Under the pieces are notes generated by a model. It saw only the letters and a list, made by a program, of their open reading frames with translations. It was not told where the DNA came from and made no database searches. Below, in pieces: positions 1 to 7,432 of a DNA stretch of 26,612 nucleotides. A program made the translations under genes and the position numbers. The stretch spans positions 1-26,612 of the forward strand of contig CANOHT010000034.1 in NCBI GenBank assembly GCA_947565865.1. Direction: 5' to 3'. Origin of the DNA: an uncultured Clostridia bacterium (lineage in GTDB: Bacteria; Bacillota; Clostridia; Christensenellales; Aristaeellaceae). Position 1 is the stretch's first letter; every line of letters starts with the position of its first letter.

Positions 1-379
1 TCAGTTCATACGTCTTCGCAAAGGCAACATCTTCAGGAATCCATTGAATCGTTGCTGCCGAGTATATCAAATCGAATCTTTGTCCCCCAAAATCATGCGT
101 AATGAAGTCATCATGAACAATGCTGAAATTCAGGTACTGACCATACTTACGCTTCATCATTTCAACCAGGTGTTCACCAAGCTCGATGGCGTTATAATCG
201 CAACCTGTGTTCAGAATCGGATCTGTAGCCTGGCCGGTTCCTGGGCCGAGCTCCAATACGGTCTTGCTTGGTTCAATATTGGCATAAGCAATCAAATCCG
301 CGAACAGCTCGGCGCTGTATCGAGGTCTATACCTATCAAACTGTTCAGGAATTGTATCAAATACCCTTCTGAATTCCAT
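1..379 (-). CDS. Class I SAM-dependent methyltransferase, 3' part cut by window edge
   Basis: The minus strand reads from an ATG at 379 without a stop to the window edge, giving about 126 N-terminal residues. The start lies six bases after AAGGAGG, a strong ribosome binding site. Motif I of Rossmann-fold methyltransferases is visible as LELGPGTGQAT around residues 42-52, followed by an acidic residue in AIELGEHLVEMM and by a motif-II-like FDLIYSAATIQWI. The family transfers a methyl group from S-adenosylmethionine to an unknown small molecule or other substrate in the cytoplasm. It lies 47 bases behind the GNAT gene on the same strand and is probably the last gene of the MATE-GNAT-GNAT operon. 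It looks more AT-rich than its neighbours. The substrate cannot be inferred and the C-terminal part is outside the window. Confidence 0.8.
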   Translation of the reverse strand, partial: MEFRRVFDTIPEQFDRYRPRYSAELFADLIAYANIEPSKTVLELGPGTGQATDPILNTGCDYNAIELGEHLVEMMKRKYGQYLNFSIVHDDFITHDFGGQRFDLIYSAATIQWIPEDVAFAKTYEL

Positions 380-426
380 GGTTACGCCTCCTTACACGGC
401 TATGCCTTATCGCATCAAATCAGTGC

Positions 427-948
427 TTATTGTTCAATTGAAGTCCTCTTCCATCTATACCTGCAGATTCTGCGCTCCCGCCCCTGATAAAGGCCGACGC
501 CTTCGTACAGCTTGGTAAAACCGCAGCGCTCCAGCACCTTGACAGAGGCAAGGTTGTCAGCCAGGCAGACGCCCTGAATCTCCCTGATACCAAACCGTGC
601 CGTGATGACGGGCAGAAAAGCGGCGACCGCCTCCGTGGCATAGCCCCGCCGGGTGTAAGGCGCGGCGGTATGATAGCCGACCTCCCAGGCGCCCTCCGCC
701 ACGGGAACCGCCTGCACATAGCCAATATTCGTTCCGTCCTTCAGCAGGACGGGATAGACCTGCGGCCCCTCGCCGGAAGCATAGCAGCCCATCAGAAAGT
801 CGATGGTTTCCGCCGCTTCCTCCACGCTTTCATAGACCTCGTCCGGGACAAAGCGGCGATTGTCCTCATCAAGGGAATTGACGCGGACGGCTTCCGCCAT
901 GCCCGGATCCAATGTGGTGATGGTCAGCCGCTGGGTCTCGATTCTCAT
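427..948 (-). CDS. GNAT N-acetyltransferase (RimJ/RimL-type)
   Basis: This 173-residue cytoplasmic protein fits the GNAT fold of ribosomal-protein and small-molecule acetyltransferases, which move an acetyl group from acetyl-CoA to an amine. It opens with MRIETQRLTITTL, the usual first strand of RimJ/RimL-type members. The acetyl-CoA binding region is seen as WEVGYHTAAPYTRRGYATEA at about residues 93-112, with the R-R-G-Y-A turn. The family's late NLASVKVLERCGF motif follows. An ATG five codons upstream at 963 is also possible, but GGAGG is placed correctly only for the start at 948. The gene follows the second GNAT gene by 27 bases and is probably co-transcribed with it. The acceptor substrate is unknown. 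Confidence 0.85.
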   Translation of the reverse strand: MRIETQRLTITTLDPGMAEAVRVNSLDEDNRRFVPDEVYESVEEAAETIDFLMGCYASGEGPQVYPVLLKDGTNIGYVQAVPVAEGAWEVGYHTAAPYTRRGYATEAVAAFLPVITARFGIREIQGVCLADNLASVKVLERCGFTKLYEGVGLYQGRERRICRYRWKRTSIEQ

Positions 949-975
949 GCCGCGTTCCTCCATGCCGGAAGCGCT

Positions 976-1479
976 TCAGCCCTCCAGCAGCTTTTCCCGC
1001 AGGTTGCCCGCATAGGGGCCTTCCTGACAGGTTCCCGCAAGCCGGTAGCCCTGGCCCTCGTAATACTGGTTGAGTCGGGCGTTGTCCGCGGCGCAGTCCA
1101 GGCGAACCCGGGTCTTTCCCCACCGCCGGGCAAGCGCCTCCGTCCTGGTCAGGATGATTCTTCCCGCGCCCTTTTCCCTGACATTCGTCACCAAATGATG
1201 AACGTAGCACGCCGGTATGCTTCCGGCATCCGCCCAGCGCCCGTCCGCCTCCAGCAGGGCCGCCGCGCCAGCCAATCCTCCGCCTTCCGCCTGATCGAGG
1301 ACGTAAAACCGCTTCGCCCTCACCTGCGCCTCATAGTATGTCTCCGGGTAAGCCTGCCAATAATCCATCACGTTCCACTGGCGGATGCCCACACGATCCA
1401 TCCACGCGATCCTCTCCCGAATCAGGCGGCAGATTTCCGGCAGGTCCCGCAGCTCCGCCAGCCGCAGCTCATCGTTCAT
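976..1479 (-). CDS. GNAT family N-acetyltransferase
   Basis: The 167-residue product begins MNDELRLAELRDLPEICRLI, typical of GNAT proteins. It carries an acetyl-CoA-binding stretch near VHHLVTNVREKGAGRIILTR and a late VRLDCAADNARLNQYYEGQGY segment that matches the final strands of the fold. The reading frame extends to 1530, but the start at 1479 is preferred because AGAAAGGA sits correctly before it. With this start the gene overlaps the end of the MATE gene by 11 bases, an arrangement that usually means translational coupling. It is therefore the second gene of the MATE operon. It differs clearly in sequence from the neighbouring GNAT, so the pair is not a recent duplication. The substrate is not known. 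Confidence 0.85.
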   Translation of the reverse strand: MNDELRLAELRDLPEICRLIRERIAWMDRVGIRQWNVMDYWQAYPETYYEAQVRAKRFYVLDQAEGGGLAGAAALLEADGRWADAGSIPACYVHHLVTNVREKGAGRIILTRTEALARRWGKTRVRLDCAADNARLNQYYEGQGYRLAGTCQEGPYAGNLREKLLEG

Positions 1480-2857
1480 TGCCGATTCCTTTCTGCCCTC
1501 TGCCGGCACGCTCCAAACGCCGGTTCGCATGATACAGGGGGCTGCGCAGGTAGGTAATGGTCAGACAGGAGGAGCAAACCACCCAGCCCATGGGGTATGC
1601 CAGGGCAACCGCAACAAAGCCCATCCCCAGCCAATGCGTGACATACAGATAAATCTGGCGGAACACCACGAAGGAGCCCAGCATAATCAGCATGGGGCCC
1701 CGAGCGTTGCCGACGCCCCGCAGTGCGCCGCCGAAGATCTGATTGAAGCAGATGGTCACATAGAATGGCGTAATCAGCTGAATGTAGCGAACGCCATAGT
1801 CGATCACGTCAGCCTCATTGCAGAACAGCCCCATCAGCGGACGGGCGAACAGCAGCATCAGGATGGTCAGCACGATGGTACAGCCCACCGCCAGCAGCAA
1901 GGCCAGCCTGACGCCCTGCCGCGCGCGCTCCGGCTTCCGGGCACCCCAGTTCTGCCCCACAAAGGTGGTGGACGCCTGAGCGATGGCCATCACCGGCACC
2001 GTCAAAAAGGCGTCCAGCTTGTTGTAGCCGCTCCACCCGGCCATGCCCGCCGAGCCGAAGGCATTGATATAACTCTGCACAAACACATTGGAAAACGAGG
2101 TCAGCGCCTGCTGCACCGCGGACGGCGCGCCGACGTTGAAGACCTGCTTCAGCTCCTCCCGGCTGATCCCAAGCTGCTTCCAGCGGATACCATAATCGCC
2201 CTTTTCCCGGGTCAGCGTCGCCAGCACCAGCACGGCGGACAGCCCCTGGGCGATGATGGTCGCCAGCGCCACCCCCGCCACGCCCAGCCGGAACACAATG
2301 ACAAACAGCAGGTCCAGCACCGTGTTGGTCAGGGCGGAAAATACCAGAAAGTATAGCGGCCTGCGGGAATCCCCTACCGCCCGGAGAATGGCGCTGCCCA
2401 TGTTGTAAACCAGCAGGCCGGAAATTCCGGCGAAGTAAATCGTCAGATAGCGCGACGCCTCGCCCATCACGTCGTCAGGCGTCTGCATCATTTGAAGCAT
2501 GGGCCGCACGATGCACAGGCCCAGCGCCGTAGCCACCGCGCACAGAACAAAGGTGACGGCCACGGTGGTATGCACCGCCCGCCGAAGCCTTGGCATATCA
2601 TGAGAACCAAAGGACTGGGAAATCACCACACCGGCGCCCACGGACAAGCCGTTGAACAGGCCAATCAGCATATTGATAATGCTTCCCGTGGAGCCAACCG
2701 CCGCCAAAGCCTCCTTGCCCACATACTGCCCCACCACCACGGAATCCACCGTGTTGTACAGCTGCTGAAACAGCAAGCCGATGGCCAACGGTACCGAAAA
2801 GCGCACAAAATGCCGCCATATCTCCCCCTGCGTCATGTCCGCGTCCCTGCGTGCCAT
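1469..2857 (-). CDS. MATE family efflux transporter
   Basis: The product of about 462 residues is the normal length for a MATE (multidrug and toxic compound extrusion) exporter, an inner-membrane antiporter driven by sodium or protons. Around twelve hydrophobic segments are visible. Family landmarks include SVPLAIGLLFQQLYNTVDS with VVGQYVGKEALAAVG near the N-terminus, the similar second half starting near FNVGAPSAVQQALTSFSN, and FVGQNWGARKPERAR. Three in-frame ATGs occur at 2866, 2857 and 2836. The one at 2857 is chosen because CAGGAGG lies nine bases before it. The gene heads an operon with two GNAT genes and a methyltransferase and has its own near-consensus promoter. The cargo is unknown. 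MATE proteins also export metabolites, so drug resistance is only one option. Confidence 0.93.
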   Translation of the reverse strand: MARRDADMTQGEIWRHFVRFSVPLAIGLLFQQLYNTVDSVVVGQYVGKEALAAVGSTGSIINMLIGLFNGLSVGAGVVISQSFGSHDMPRLRRAVHTTVAVTFVLCAVATALGLCIVRPMLQMMQTPDDVMGEASRYLTIYFAGISGLLVYNMGSAILRAVGDSRRPLYFLVFSALTNTVLDLLFVIVFRLGVAGVALATIIAQGLSAVLVLATLTREKGDYGIRWKQLGISREELKQVFNVGAPSAVQQALTSFSNVFVQSYINAFGSAGMAGWSGYNKLDAFLTVPVMAIAQASTTFVGQNWGARKPERARQGVRLALLLAVGCTIVLTILMLLFARPLMGLFCNEADVIDYGVRYIQLITPFYVTICFNQIFGGALRGVGNARGPMLIMLGSFVVFRQIYLYVTHWLGMGFVAVALAYPMGWVVCSSCLTITYLRSPLYHANRRLERAGRGQKGIGNER

Positions 2858-2897
2858 GCCCTGCATCCTCCTGTATCACTCGCTATCACTATCGTTC

Positions 2898-2926
2898 ATT
2901 TTAGCATATCCTTCCCGGGTTGTCAA
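2898..2926 (-). promoter_or_regulatory. SigA-type promoter of the MATE-GNAT operon
   Basis: On the minus strand a perfect -35 box TTGACA (2921-2926) is followed after 17 bases by TAAAAT (2898-2903). A TGC triplet before the -10 box makes it an extended -10. It lies about 40 bases upstream of the MATE start codon and predicts transcription from about 2891. This is one of the two best promoters in the window. Confidence 0.85.
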
Positions 2927-2967
2927 AGGAAGGGAGAAGGGGCAAGCCGCGCCAGGCCAATCCTTCC

Positions 2968-2996
2968 TTGACGGTGAGAATCGGACATGGTATAAT
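2968..2996 (+). promoter_or_regulatory. SigA-type promoter of the RmlD gene
   Basis: TTGACG (2968-2973) and a perfect TATAAT (2991-2996) are separated by 17 bases. The predicted start of transcription is near 3003, about 44 bases before the RmlD start codon. It diverges from the MATE promoter 42 bases away, and the two could interfere with each other. Confidence 0.88.
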
Positions 2997-3046
2997 GATT
3001 TTGTATTGATAACCTGATAGACGGTCAACACAAAGGAGCTCCAAGA

Positions 3047-3952
3047 ATGAAAATTTTTGTTACGGGCGTGGCTGGCCAGGTGGGGCATGATGTGATGGCG
3101 GAATTGCTGCAGCGGGGTCATGTGGGCGTTGGCAGCGATTTGCTTGAGCGTTTCAGCGGCGATGACGAGATGGCCGCGGCGATGTCCTACTGCGCCATGG
3201 ATATTACCGACGCCCAGGCTGTGGAGCGAACGCTGTCGGAAATTCAACCCGACGCGGTGATCCATTGCGCCGCCTGGACCGCCGTCGATTTGGCGGAAGA
3301 CGAGGACAAGCGGGATAAGGTTGATCAGATCAACGCAAAAGGGCCGGAAAATATCGCCCGATGCTGCCAGCGGCTTGGCTGCAAAATGATGCAGATCAGC
3401 ACCGACTACGTATTCAGCGGGCAAGGCACCGAGCCCTGGAAGCCGGACTGTCAGGATTTCGCGCCTTTATCCGTTTACGCCGCAAGCAAGCTGGCCGGCG
3501 AGCAGGCCGTCAGCAGGCTGATGTCGCGGTACTTTATTGTGCGAATCGCGTGGCTATTCGGCTCCAAGGGGCAGAATTTTGTCAGAACCATGCTGAATTT
3601 AAGCAAAAAGTATGACAGTATCCGCGTTGTGAACGATCAGATCGGTACGCCTACCTATTCCTCCGATCTGGCGCGGCTGCTGGTGGATATGATCGAAACC
3701 GACCGATACGGCTATTATCACGCCTCCAATGAGGGAGGCTATATCAGCTGGTACGACTTCGCCTGCGAGATCTTCCGTCAGGCTGGACAGCCAACCAAGG
3801 TTATCCCTGTCTCCACGGAGGAATATGGCCTGTCCAAGGCCGCGCGTCCCTTCAACAGCCGCCTGGACAAGCGCAAGCTGACGGAAAATGGCTTTGAGCC
3901 CCTCCCCGACTGGCACGACGCTTTGCGGCGGTATCTGAACACCATCGAATAA
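3047..3952 (+). CDS. rfbD: dTDP-4-dehydrorhamnose reductase (RmlD/RfbD family)
   Basis: This 301-residue cytoplasmic protein matches the RmlD substrate-binding family of extended short-chain dehydrogenases in length and motifs. The nucleotide-binding GVAGQVG is at residues 7-13 and HCAAWTAVDLAE at about 74-85. STDYVFSG is at 119-126, the catalytic Tyr145 and Lys149 lie in YAASK, and RIAWLFG follows. The reaction reduces dTDP-4-dehydro-L-rhamnose to dTDP-L-rhamnose for cell-wall polysaccharide. The gene stands alone between its own promoter and a terminator, with no rmlA, rmlB or rmlC beside it. The other rhamnose genes would have to lie elsewhere, or the enzyme reduces a related nucleotide sugar. 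A good ribosome site, AAAGGAG, precedes the start. Confidence 0.9.
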   Translation: MKIFVTGVAGQVGHDVMAELLQRGHVGVGSDLLERFSGDDEMAAAMSYCAMDITDAQAVERTLSEIQPDAVIHCAAWTAVDLAEDEDKRDKVDQINAKGPENIARCCQRLGCKMMQISTDYVFSGQGTEPWKPDCQDFAPLSVYAASKLAGEQAVSRLMSRYFIVRIAWLFGSKGQNFVRTMLNLSKKYDSIRVVNDQIGTPTYSSDLARLLVDMIETDRYGYYHASNEGGYISWYDFACEIFRQAGQPTKVIPVSTEEYGLSKAARPFNSRLDKRKLTENGFEPLPDWHDALRRYLNTIE

Positions 3953-3969
3953 TAATCCAAGCATACGCC

Positions 3970-4009
3970 AAAAGGAACCTTTCACCATTGCAGCGAAAGG
4001 TTCCTTTTT
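3970..4009. terminator. Bidirectional intrinsic terminator between convergent genes
   Basis: A perfect 14-base-pair stem (3970-3983 with 3995-4008) has an 11-base loop and ends in a T run on the plus strand and in TTTT on the minus strand. It ends RmlD transcription and also lies just behind the frameshift-corrected end of the convergent CmpB-family gene. Confidence 0.92.
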
Positions 4010-4059
4010 ACTTGAATTCTTAATCAAACGTCATATTGGCATAAACCTTTTCCATGCGC

Positions 4060-4998
4060 TCATCCGGGAAGCGCGTCCATCATTTCCTCATAGGCATTGC
4101 GCGCGGGAACGCCGCGAACCCGATCCGACCAGCGCAGGCAGGCCAGGCCCGACACCAAACAGTTCACCAGCAGGAAAGCCGCCACCACCCAGGTGATGAT
4201 TTTGCCCGGACGGTTGGGCAGCTTCAGGATCCACTTGGACATCCGGGGATAGATGTCCTTGATCCACAGGATACCCAGGACGCCCCAGAACAGCGAATAC
4301 AGCAGGCACACGCGGCCGTTCAGGTTCAGGGGGAGCTTGCTGTAATCCCAGGAGGTGGAGCCCAGGATCATTTCCTGGAGCCATGAGCAGGCGTACTCCA
4401 CCACCGTACCCACCGCGAAGCCGCCCAGGAAGGACAGCCAGTAGCCGCGGTTCCGAAAGCGGTACAGGGTGATGGACAAGACCGCCGCGCCAAGGCCGTA
4501 CAGCATGTTGAAGGGACCGTATACCAGCCCTGCCCGGCTTTCGATATAGCCATGGCGCGCCAGGCACCAAAGCATTTCCACCACCACGCCCGCAAAGCTG
4601 CCGATGAACAGAATCAGGATAATCTTATACAGGTTGATCCCCCGGGCGAAATGGTCGCGTTCCTGCTCCTGAAGGTCAATGGCGCCGTTGGCGGGCGGAT
4701 TCAGCCGCCACCATTTGCGGTTGACACTCTTGTTGGTATCGAATAAACGAGCTGAAAGCTCGTCGCGGAGTTCGTCCGTTTGCTGGCGGGCCTCCTGAAG
4801 ACTCTCTGAGGCGCGCTTCATCGCGTCAATTTCGCGGCTGACCGTCTCCCGCAGGGGCTCGGGCACAGACTTTTCGCATTGTGCCAACGCCGCGTAATAG
4901 GGCTGAAGGCGCTCCCGCTGGGCCTGAGCCTCCCGCAGCGAGGCCTTGCCAGCCTCCTCCAGCGCGGTTGATTCCTGTTCTTTTCGCTGCTCGCTCAT
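4060..4998 (-). CDS. CmpB-family (putative ABC transporter permease-like) membrane protein, C-terminal frameshift
   Basis: The 312-residue frame begins with about 100 charged, coiled-coil-like residues. At least five membrane segments follow, including ILILFIGSFAGVVVEMLW and LLYSLFWGVLGILWIKDIYP. These resemble the Firmicutes family annotated as 'putative ABC transporter permease' (ABC_trans_CmpB, PF06541). No transport has been shown for that family to my knowledge, and no ATPase is nearby. The frame stops after NAYEEMMDALPG. Read one base out of step, the next codons give FPDERMEKVYANMTFD with a stop at 4020-4022, which looks like the natural family ending. The gene follows plsY by 39 bases and is likely co-transcribed. 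The ribosome site is AAAGGA. The N-terminal coiled coil is unusually long. Confidence 0.82.
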   Translation of the reverse strand: MSEQRKEQESTALEEAGKASLREAQAQRERLQPYYAALAQCEKSVPEPLRETVSREIDAMKRASESLQEARQQTDELRDELSARLFDTNKSVNRKWWRLNPPANGAIDLQEQERDHFARGINLYKIILILFIGSFAGVVVEMLWCLARHGYIESRAGLVYGPFNMLYGLGAAVLSITLYRFRNRGYWLSFLGGFAVGTVVEYACSWLQEMILGSTSWDYSKLPLNLNGRVCLLYSLFWGVLGILWIKDIYPRMSKWILKLPNRPGKIITWVVAAFLLVNCLVSGLACLRWSDRVRGVPARNAYEEMMDALPG

Positions 4999-5037
4999 TT
5001 GTATCGTTCCTTTCCTCTGTCTTCTTCCGCCATCAGG

Positions 5038-5679
5038 TTATGAGCTGCGCTTGCGGAGCGTGCCCGGAAGCCACGGCAGGGAGAACCGGCACTGGGGCCG
5101 AGCCTCGGGGCTGACATGCATACGGTAGGCCATCATCCCCGTCATCAGCAGGAAGCCCAGGGCCACGCCGGGAAATACCCCTCGCACCGCCATCAGCACC
5201 AGCGCGGCGGCATAGGCGATGAGCGTCCGATGGTAGTTGGGCGACACGCGCACCACACAGCTCAGGCCGATAAAGCAGCACGCCAGGATGGCGAAGGGCC
5301 GCGGCGTCAGCGGAAGCAGCCCCAGAAGACATCCAAAGGTGGCTGCAATGCCTTTGCCGCCCCTAAAGCCATACCAGCAGGGCCAGACATGACCGCATAC
5401 CGGCGCGGCCAGCACCAGCGCCATCGGTATCAGCCCCGGCATCTCCTGAAGGCCCTGCACATACAGCGCCACCGGTATCGCGCCCTTGAGCACATCGCCC
5501 ACCAGGGTCATTACGCCCATGAAAAAGCCGCCTTGAATGAAGGCGTTGGCCGCGCCCGGGTTGCGATCCTCCGCCCTTGCCGTTACATCCCGGCCCAGCA
5601 CACTCCCCCAAAGCCGTGCGAACAGCACGCTCCCCGACAAGTATCCCAACAGGATCCACAGGACATCCCGCAGCATCAT
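5038..5679 (-). CDS. plsY: Glycerol-3-phosphate acyltransferase PlsY
   Basis: The product is about 213 residues, the usual PlsY size, with five or more membrane segments. Motifs appear in the family order: LLGYLSGSVLFARLWG at the N-terminus, DRNPGAANAF at about 38-47, GDVLKG at 61-66, and GHVWPCWYGFRGGKGIA at 96-112. The first motif is changed: the family usually has G-S/T-G-N-x-G-A-T-N, and here the leading GSG is replaced by EDR. The enzyme uses acyl-phosphate to acylate glycerol-3-phosphate at the membrane, the first step of phospholipid synthesis. The start at 5679 is chosen because AAAGGGG precedes it and because a farther ATG at 5712 falls inside the predicted -10 box. The divergence suggests a secondary PlsY copy. 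Confidence 0.88.
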   Translation of the reverse strand: MMLRDVLWILLGYLSGSVLFARLWGSVLGRDVTARAEDRNPGAANAFIQGGFFMGVMTLVGDVLKGAIPVALYVQGLQEMPGLIPMALVLAAPVCGHVWPCWYGFRGGKGIAATFGCLLGLLPLTPRPFAILACCFIGLSCVVRVSPNYHRTLIAYAAALVLMAVRGVFPGVALGFLLMTGMMAYRMHVSPEARPQCRFSLPWLPGTLRKRSS

Positions 5680-5710
5680 GGGTAAATACCCCTTTCCTTT
5701 TGATGCCGGC

Positions 5711-5719
5711 ATTGTAGCA
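5711..5719 (-). promoter_or_regulatory. Extended -10 promoter of plsY
   Basis: On the minus strand TGC precedes TACAAT (5711-5716), an extended -10 element. No good -35 box is seen at 17 bases. It predicts transcription from about 5704, ahead of the plsY start chosen here. Confidence 0.5.
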
Positions 5720-5767
5720 TGAAAAGTTCAACAAGACATCAATTTTTCCCCACAATACCAATTGATC

Positions 5768-5799
5768 AAAAACCACTGGCGCGCTGTCAGTGGCTTTGA
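5768..5799 (-). terminator. Minus-strand intrinsic terminator behind the DUF1294 remnant
   Basis: On the minus strand CCACTG (88-93 of the 5700 block) pairs with CAGTGG (73-78) across a nine-base loop and is followed by TTTTT. It lies where the decayed minus-strand gene would end and supports the idea that a gene once ran here. Confidence 0.6.
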
Positions 5800-5864
5800 T
5801 ATTTAGCGGATGATCGCTTCCCACGCAGCCCTTCCCCCATGACCCTTGTTCGGCCAGCGGCCGG

Positions 5865-5965
5865 GACATACCGCAAGCACAGCCAGGCAGCCAATGCGCC
5901 CAGCCAGCCTTCCCGGGGAGCTGAAGCGATGCCTCTGGCCTTTTTTATGCGCGGAATCAAGCGAT
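5865..5965 (-). pseudogene. Decayed DUF1294-family gene
   Basis: No intact frame exists, but three minus-strand pieces in different frames line up with the DUF1294 small membrane protein pattern (D-K-x-x-A-x-x-G-x-W-R-I-P-E-x-x-L, then G-G-x-x-G-A-L, then R-H-K). The pieces are LDSAHKKGQRHR (about 5927-5962), RPEASLQLPG (about 5912-5944) and EGWLGALAAWLCLRYV (about 5865-5912). An A6 run at 5941-5946 is a natural frameshift site. The N-terminal and C-terminal ends are not recognisable, and the usual R-H-K has become RYV. A terminator on the same strand follows. The call rests on remembered family motifs, so it needs a profile search. Confidence 0.45.
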
Positions 5966-6018
5966 TGCGGCATGCGGGCTGTGCCAGCAAATAACCGATG
6001 GCGCGCAAAACTTACCGA

Positions 6019-6047
6019 TTTACTTCGCCATGGTTGGCTATTAAAAT
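6019..6047 (+). promoter_or_regulatory. Promoter of the cupin-AraC operon
   Basis: TTTACT (6019-6024) and TAAAAT (6042-6047) are separated by 17 bases, 40 bases before the cupin start codon. The match to SigA consensus is good at -10 and moderate at -35. This is the first promoter of the carbohydrate locus. Confidence 0.6.
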
Positions 6048-6087
6048 AGAAGTTAAGGAAAGCAATACACCAAGGAGGCGTTCACCG

Positions 6088-7290
6088 ATGAATCACACAC
6101 AGTATGACTGGCTCACAAGCACCTTTCAGGAGCAGGGAGGCATCCTGCGGCTGATGCCCAACTTCGTCCCCCGCCGCTTCGGCACGCCCGGCAGACGGCT
6201 TCGGCTTCACCCGGACGATTACCATGCCATGGGCATGCACCGGGGCGCCATCAAGGAACGCTGGTTCACCTCCGTGGTTCAGGCGCAGAATGGGCCGGAC
6301 ACGGCGCCCTGCGAGGGCATGAGCAGTGTCATTTGCGGCGGGGACATTGCAAAACAGGTGCTGTTCCGGGATGCGGCGGAGGCGCTGGGTGAGGAGCTCA
6401 TCGGAGGAGATGTGATGGCCAAACATGGCGCCTGGCCCATGTTCGCCAAGTTTTTCGACTTCAACGAGCCGCTGTTCTTCCACCTGCACCTGAAGCCCGA
6501 GCATGCCGCGCTGGTAGGTCGCAACAGCAAACCTGAGGCTTACTATTTCCCCACACAGTACAATCCCCACACCGGCACGCTTGATGCGACCTATTTCGGC
6601 CTGCGCCATGGCGTAACCAAGGAGGATATCAAGGCACGCATCCGCGCCTTCCGCACAGGCGACAACCGCATCACCGACCTTTCGACAGCCTACCGCGTCA
6701 CCCTTGGCACCGGCTGGTACACCGCGCCGGGCGTGCTGCATGCCCCGGCTTCCCTGCTGACCTATGAACCCCAGTGGAACAGCGACGTCAATGCGGTGTT
6801 TGAAAACTTCACCGGCGGCCAGGTATACGGTTACAGCCAGCTGGTGGAGAACTGTCCTGAGGACAAGTGGGATGACCTGGATTTCATCGTGGATTTGATT
6901 GACTGGGAAGTCAACCGCGCCCCGGATTACCGTGAGCGCTATTTCCGGCCGCCCGTACAGGCGTCGGCTGACCCGACCCATGAGGAAAAGTGGATCGTCT
7001 ACGGCACCGAGGGCCATTTCAGCGCCAAGGAGCTGACGGTTCAGCCTGGCTGCTCCGTTACCATCCGAGACCCCGGGGCCTTTGGCTGCGTGGTCGTTCA
7101 GGGGCATGGCGTCATGAATCAATTGCCCGTGGAAGCGCCTGTGATGCTGCGCTTCGGCCAGCCCAGCGGCGACGAATGCTTCGTCAGCGCGGCAACCGCC
7201 TTCAGCGGCGTAACCTATGTCAACCAGAGCAAAACCGAGCCGCTGGTGATTCTCAAGCACTTTGCCATGGATTACGCCCCCGTGTGCTGA
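6088..7290 (+). CDS. Class I mannose-6-phosphate isomerase-like cupin enzyme
   Basis: This 400-residue cytoplasmic protein carries two regions that recall type I phosphomannose isomerases. NEPLFFHLHLKPEHA around residues 126-140 has His132 and His134 in the metal-site position. PGVLHAPASLLTYEPQWNSD with His218 corresponds to the isomerase stretch A-G-x-x-H-A...E-x-Q-x-S-S-D. The last 100 residues look like a second cupin barrel. Known relatives bind zinc and interconvert aldose and ketose phosphates, but overall similarity appears low and the sugar is uncertain. The frame is open from 5998, yet AAGGAGG sits only before the ATG at 6088, after the promoter. It is the first gene of the locus, followed after 142 bases by a sensor-type AraC regulator. 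Confidence 0.72.
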   Translation: MNHTQYDWLTSTFQEQGGILRLMPNFVPRRFGTPGRRLRLHPDDYHAMGMHRGAIKERWFTSVVQAQNGPDTAPCEGMSSVICGGDIAKQVLFRDAAEALGEELIGGDVMAKHGAWPMFAKFFDFNEPLFFHLHLKPEHAALVGRNSKPEAYYFPTQYNPHTGTLDATYFGLRHGVTKEDIKARIRAFRTGDNRITDLSTAYRVTLGTGWYTAPGVLHAPASLLTYEPQWNSDVNAVFENFTGGQVYGYSQLVENCPEDKWDDLDFIVDLIDWEVNRAPDYRERYFRPPVQASADPTHEEKWIVYGTEGHFSAKELTVQPGCSVTIRDPGAFGCVVVQGHGVMNQLPVEAPVMLRFGQPSGDECFVSAATAFSGVTYVNQSKTEPLVILKHFAMDYAPVC

Positions 7291-7432
7291 ACCGCCCCAG
7301 CCGGCATCCTGATACACCCGCTGCCGGGTATCCGAGGGTTCGCGCACGTTCCCTCCGATGCTTTCCTCCACAATGTGCCTGGGAAGGCTCGTCATTTGCC
7401 GCGCATGCCTTTCCATGAAAGAAGATGTTGCC

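Noticed and set aside
44..487. Plus-strand frame of 147 codons
   Set aside because: It is antisense to the methyltransferase, which has a strong ribosome site and motif I. This frame has no recognisable domain.
5927..5946. CTGGCC plus T6 as a plus-strand terminator
   Set aside because: The only pairing GGCCAG lies about 80 bases upstream, too far for an intrinsic terminator stem.
5787..6008. 73-codon minus-strand frame as an intact gene
   Set aside because: Only part of it matches the DUF1294 pattern, and the rest of the match lies in other frames, so it is listed as a decayed gene.
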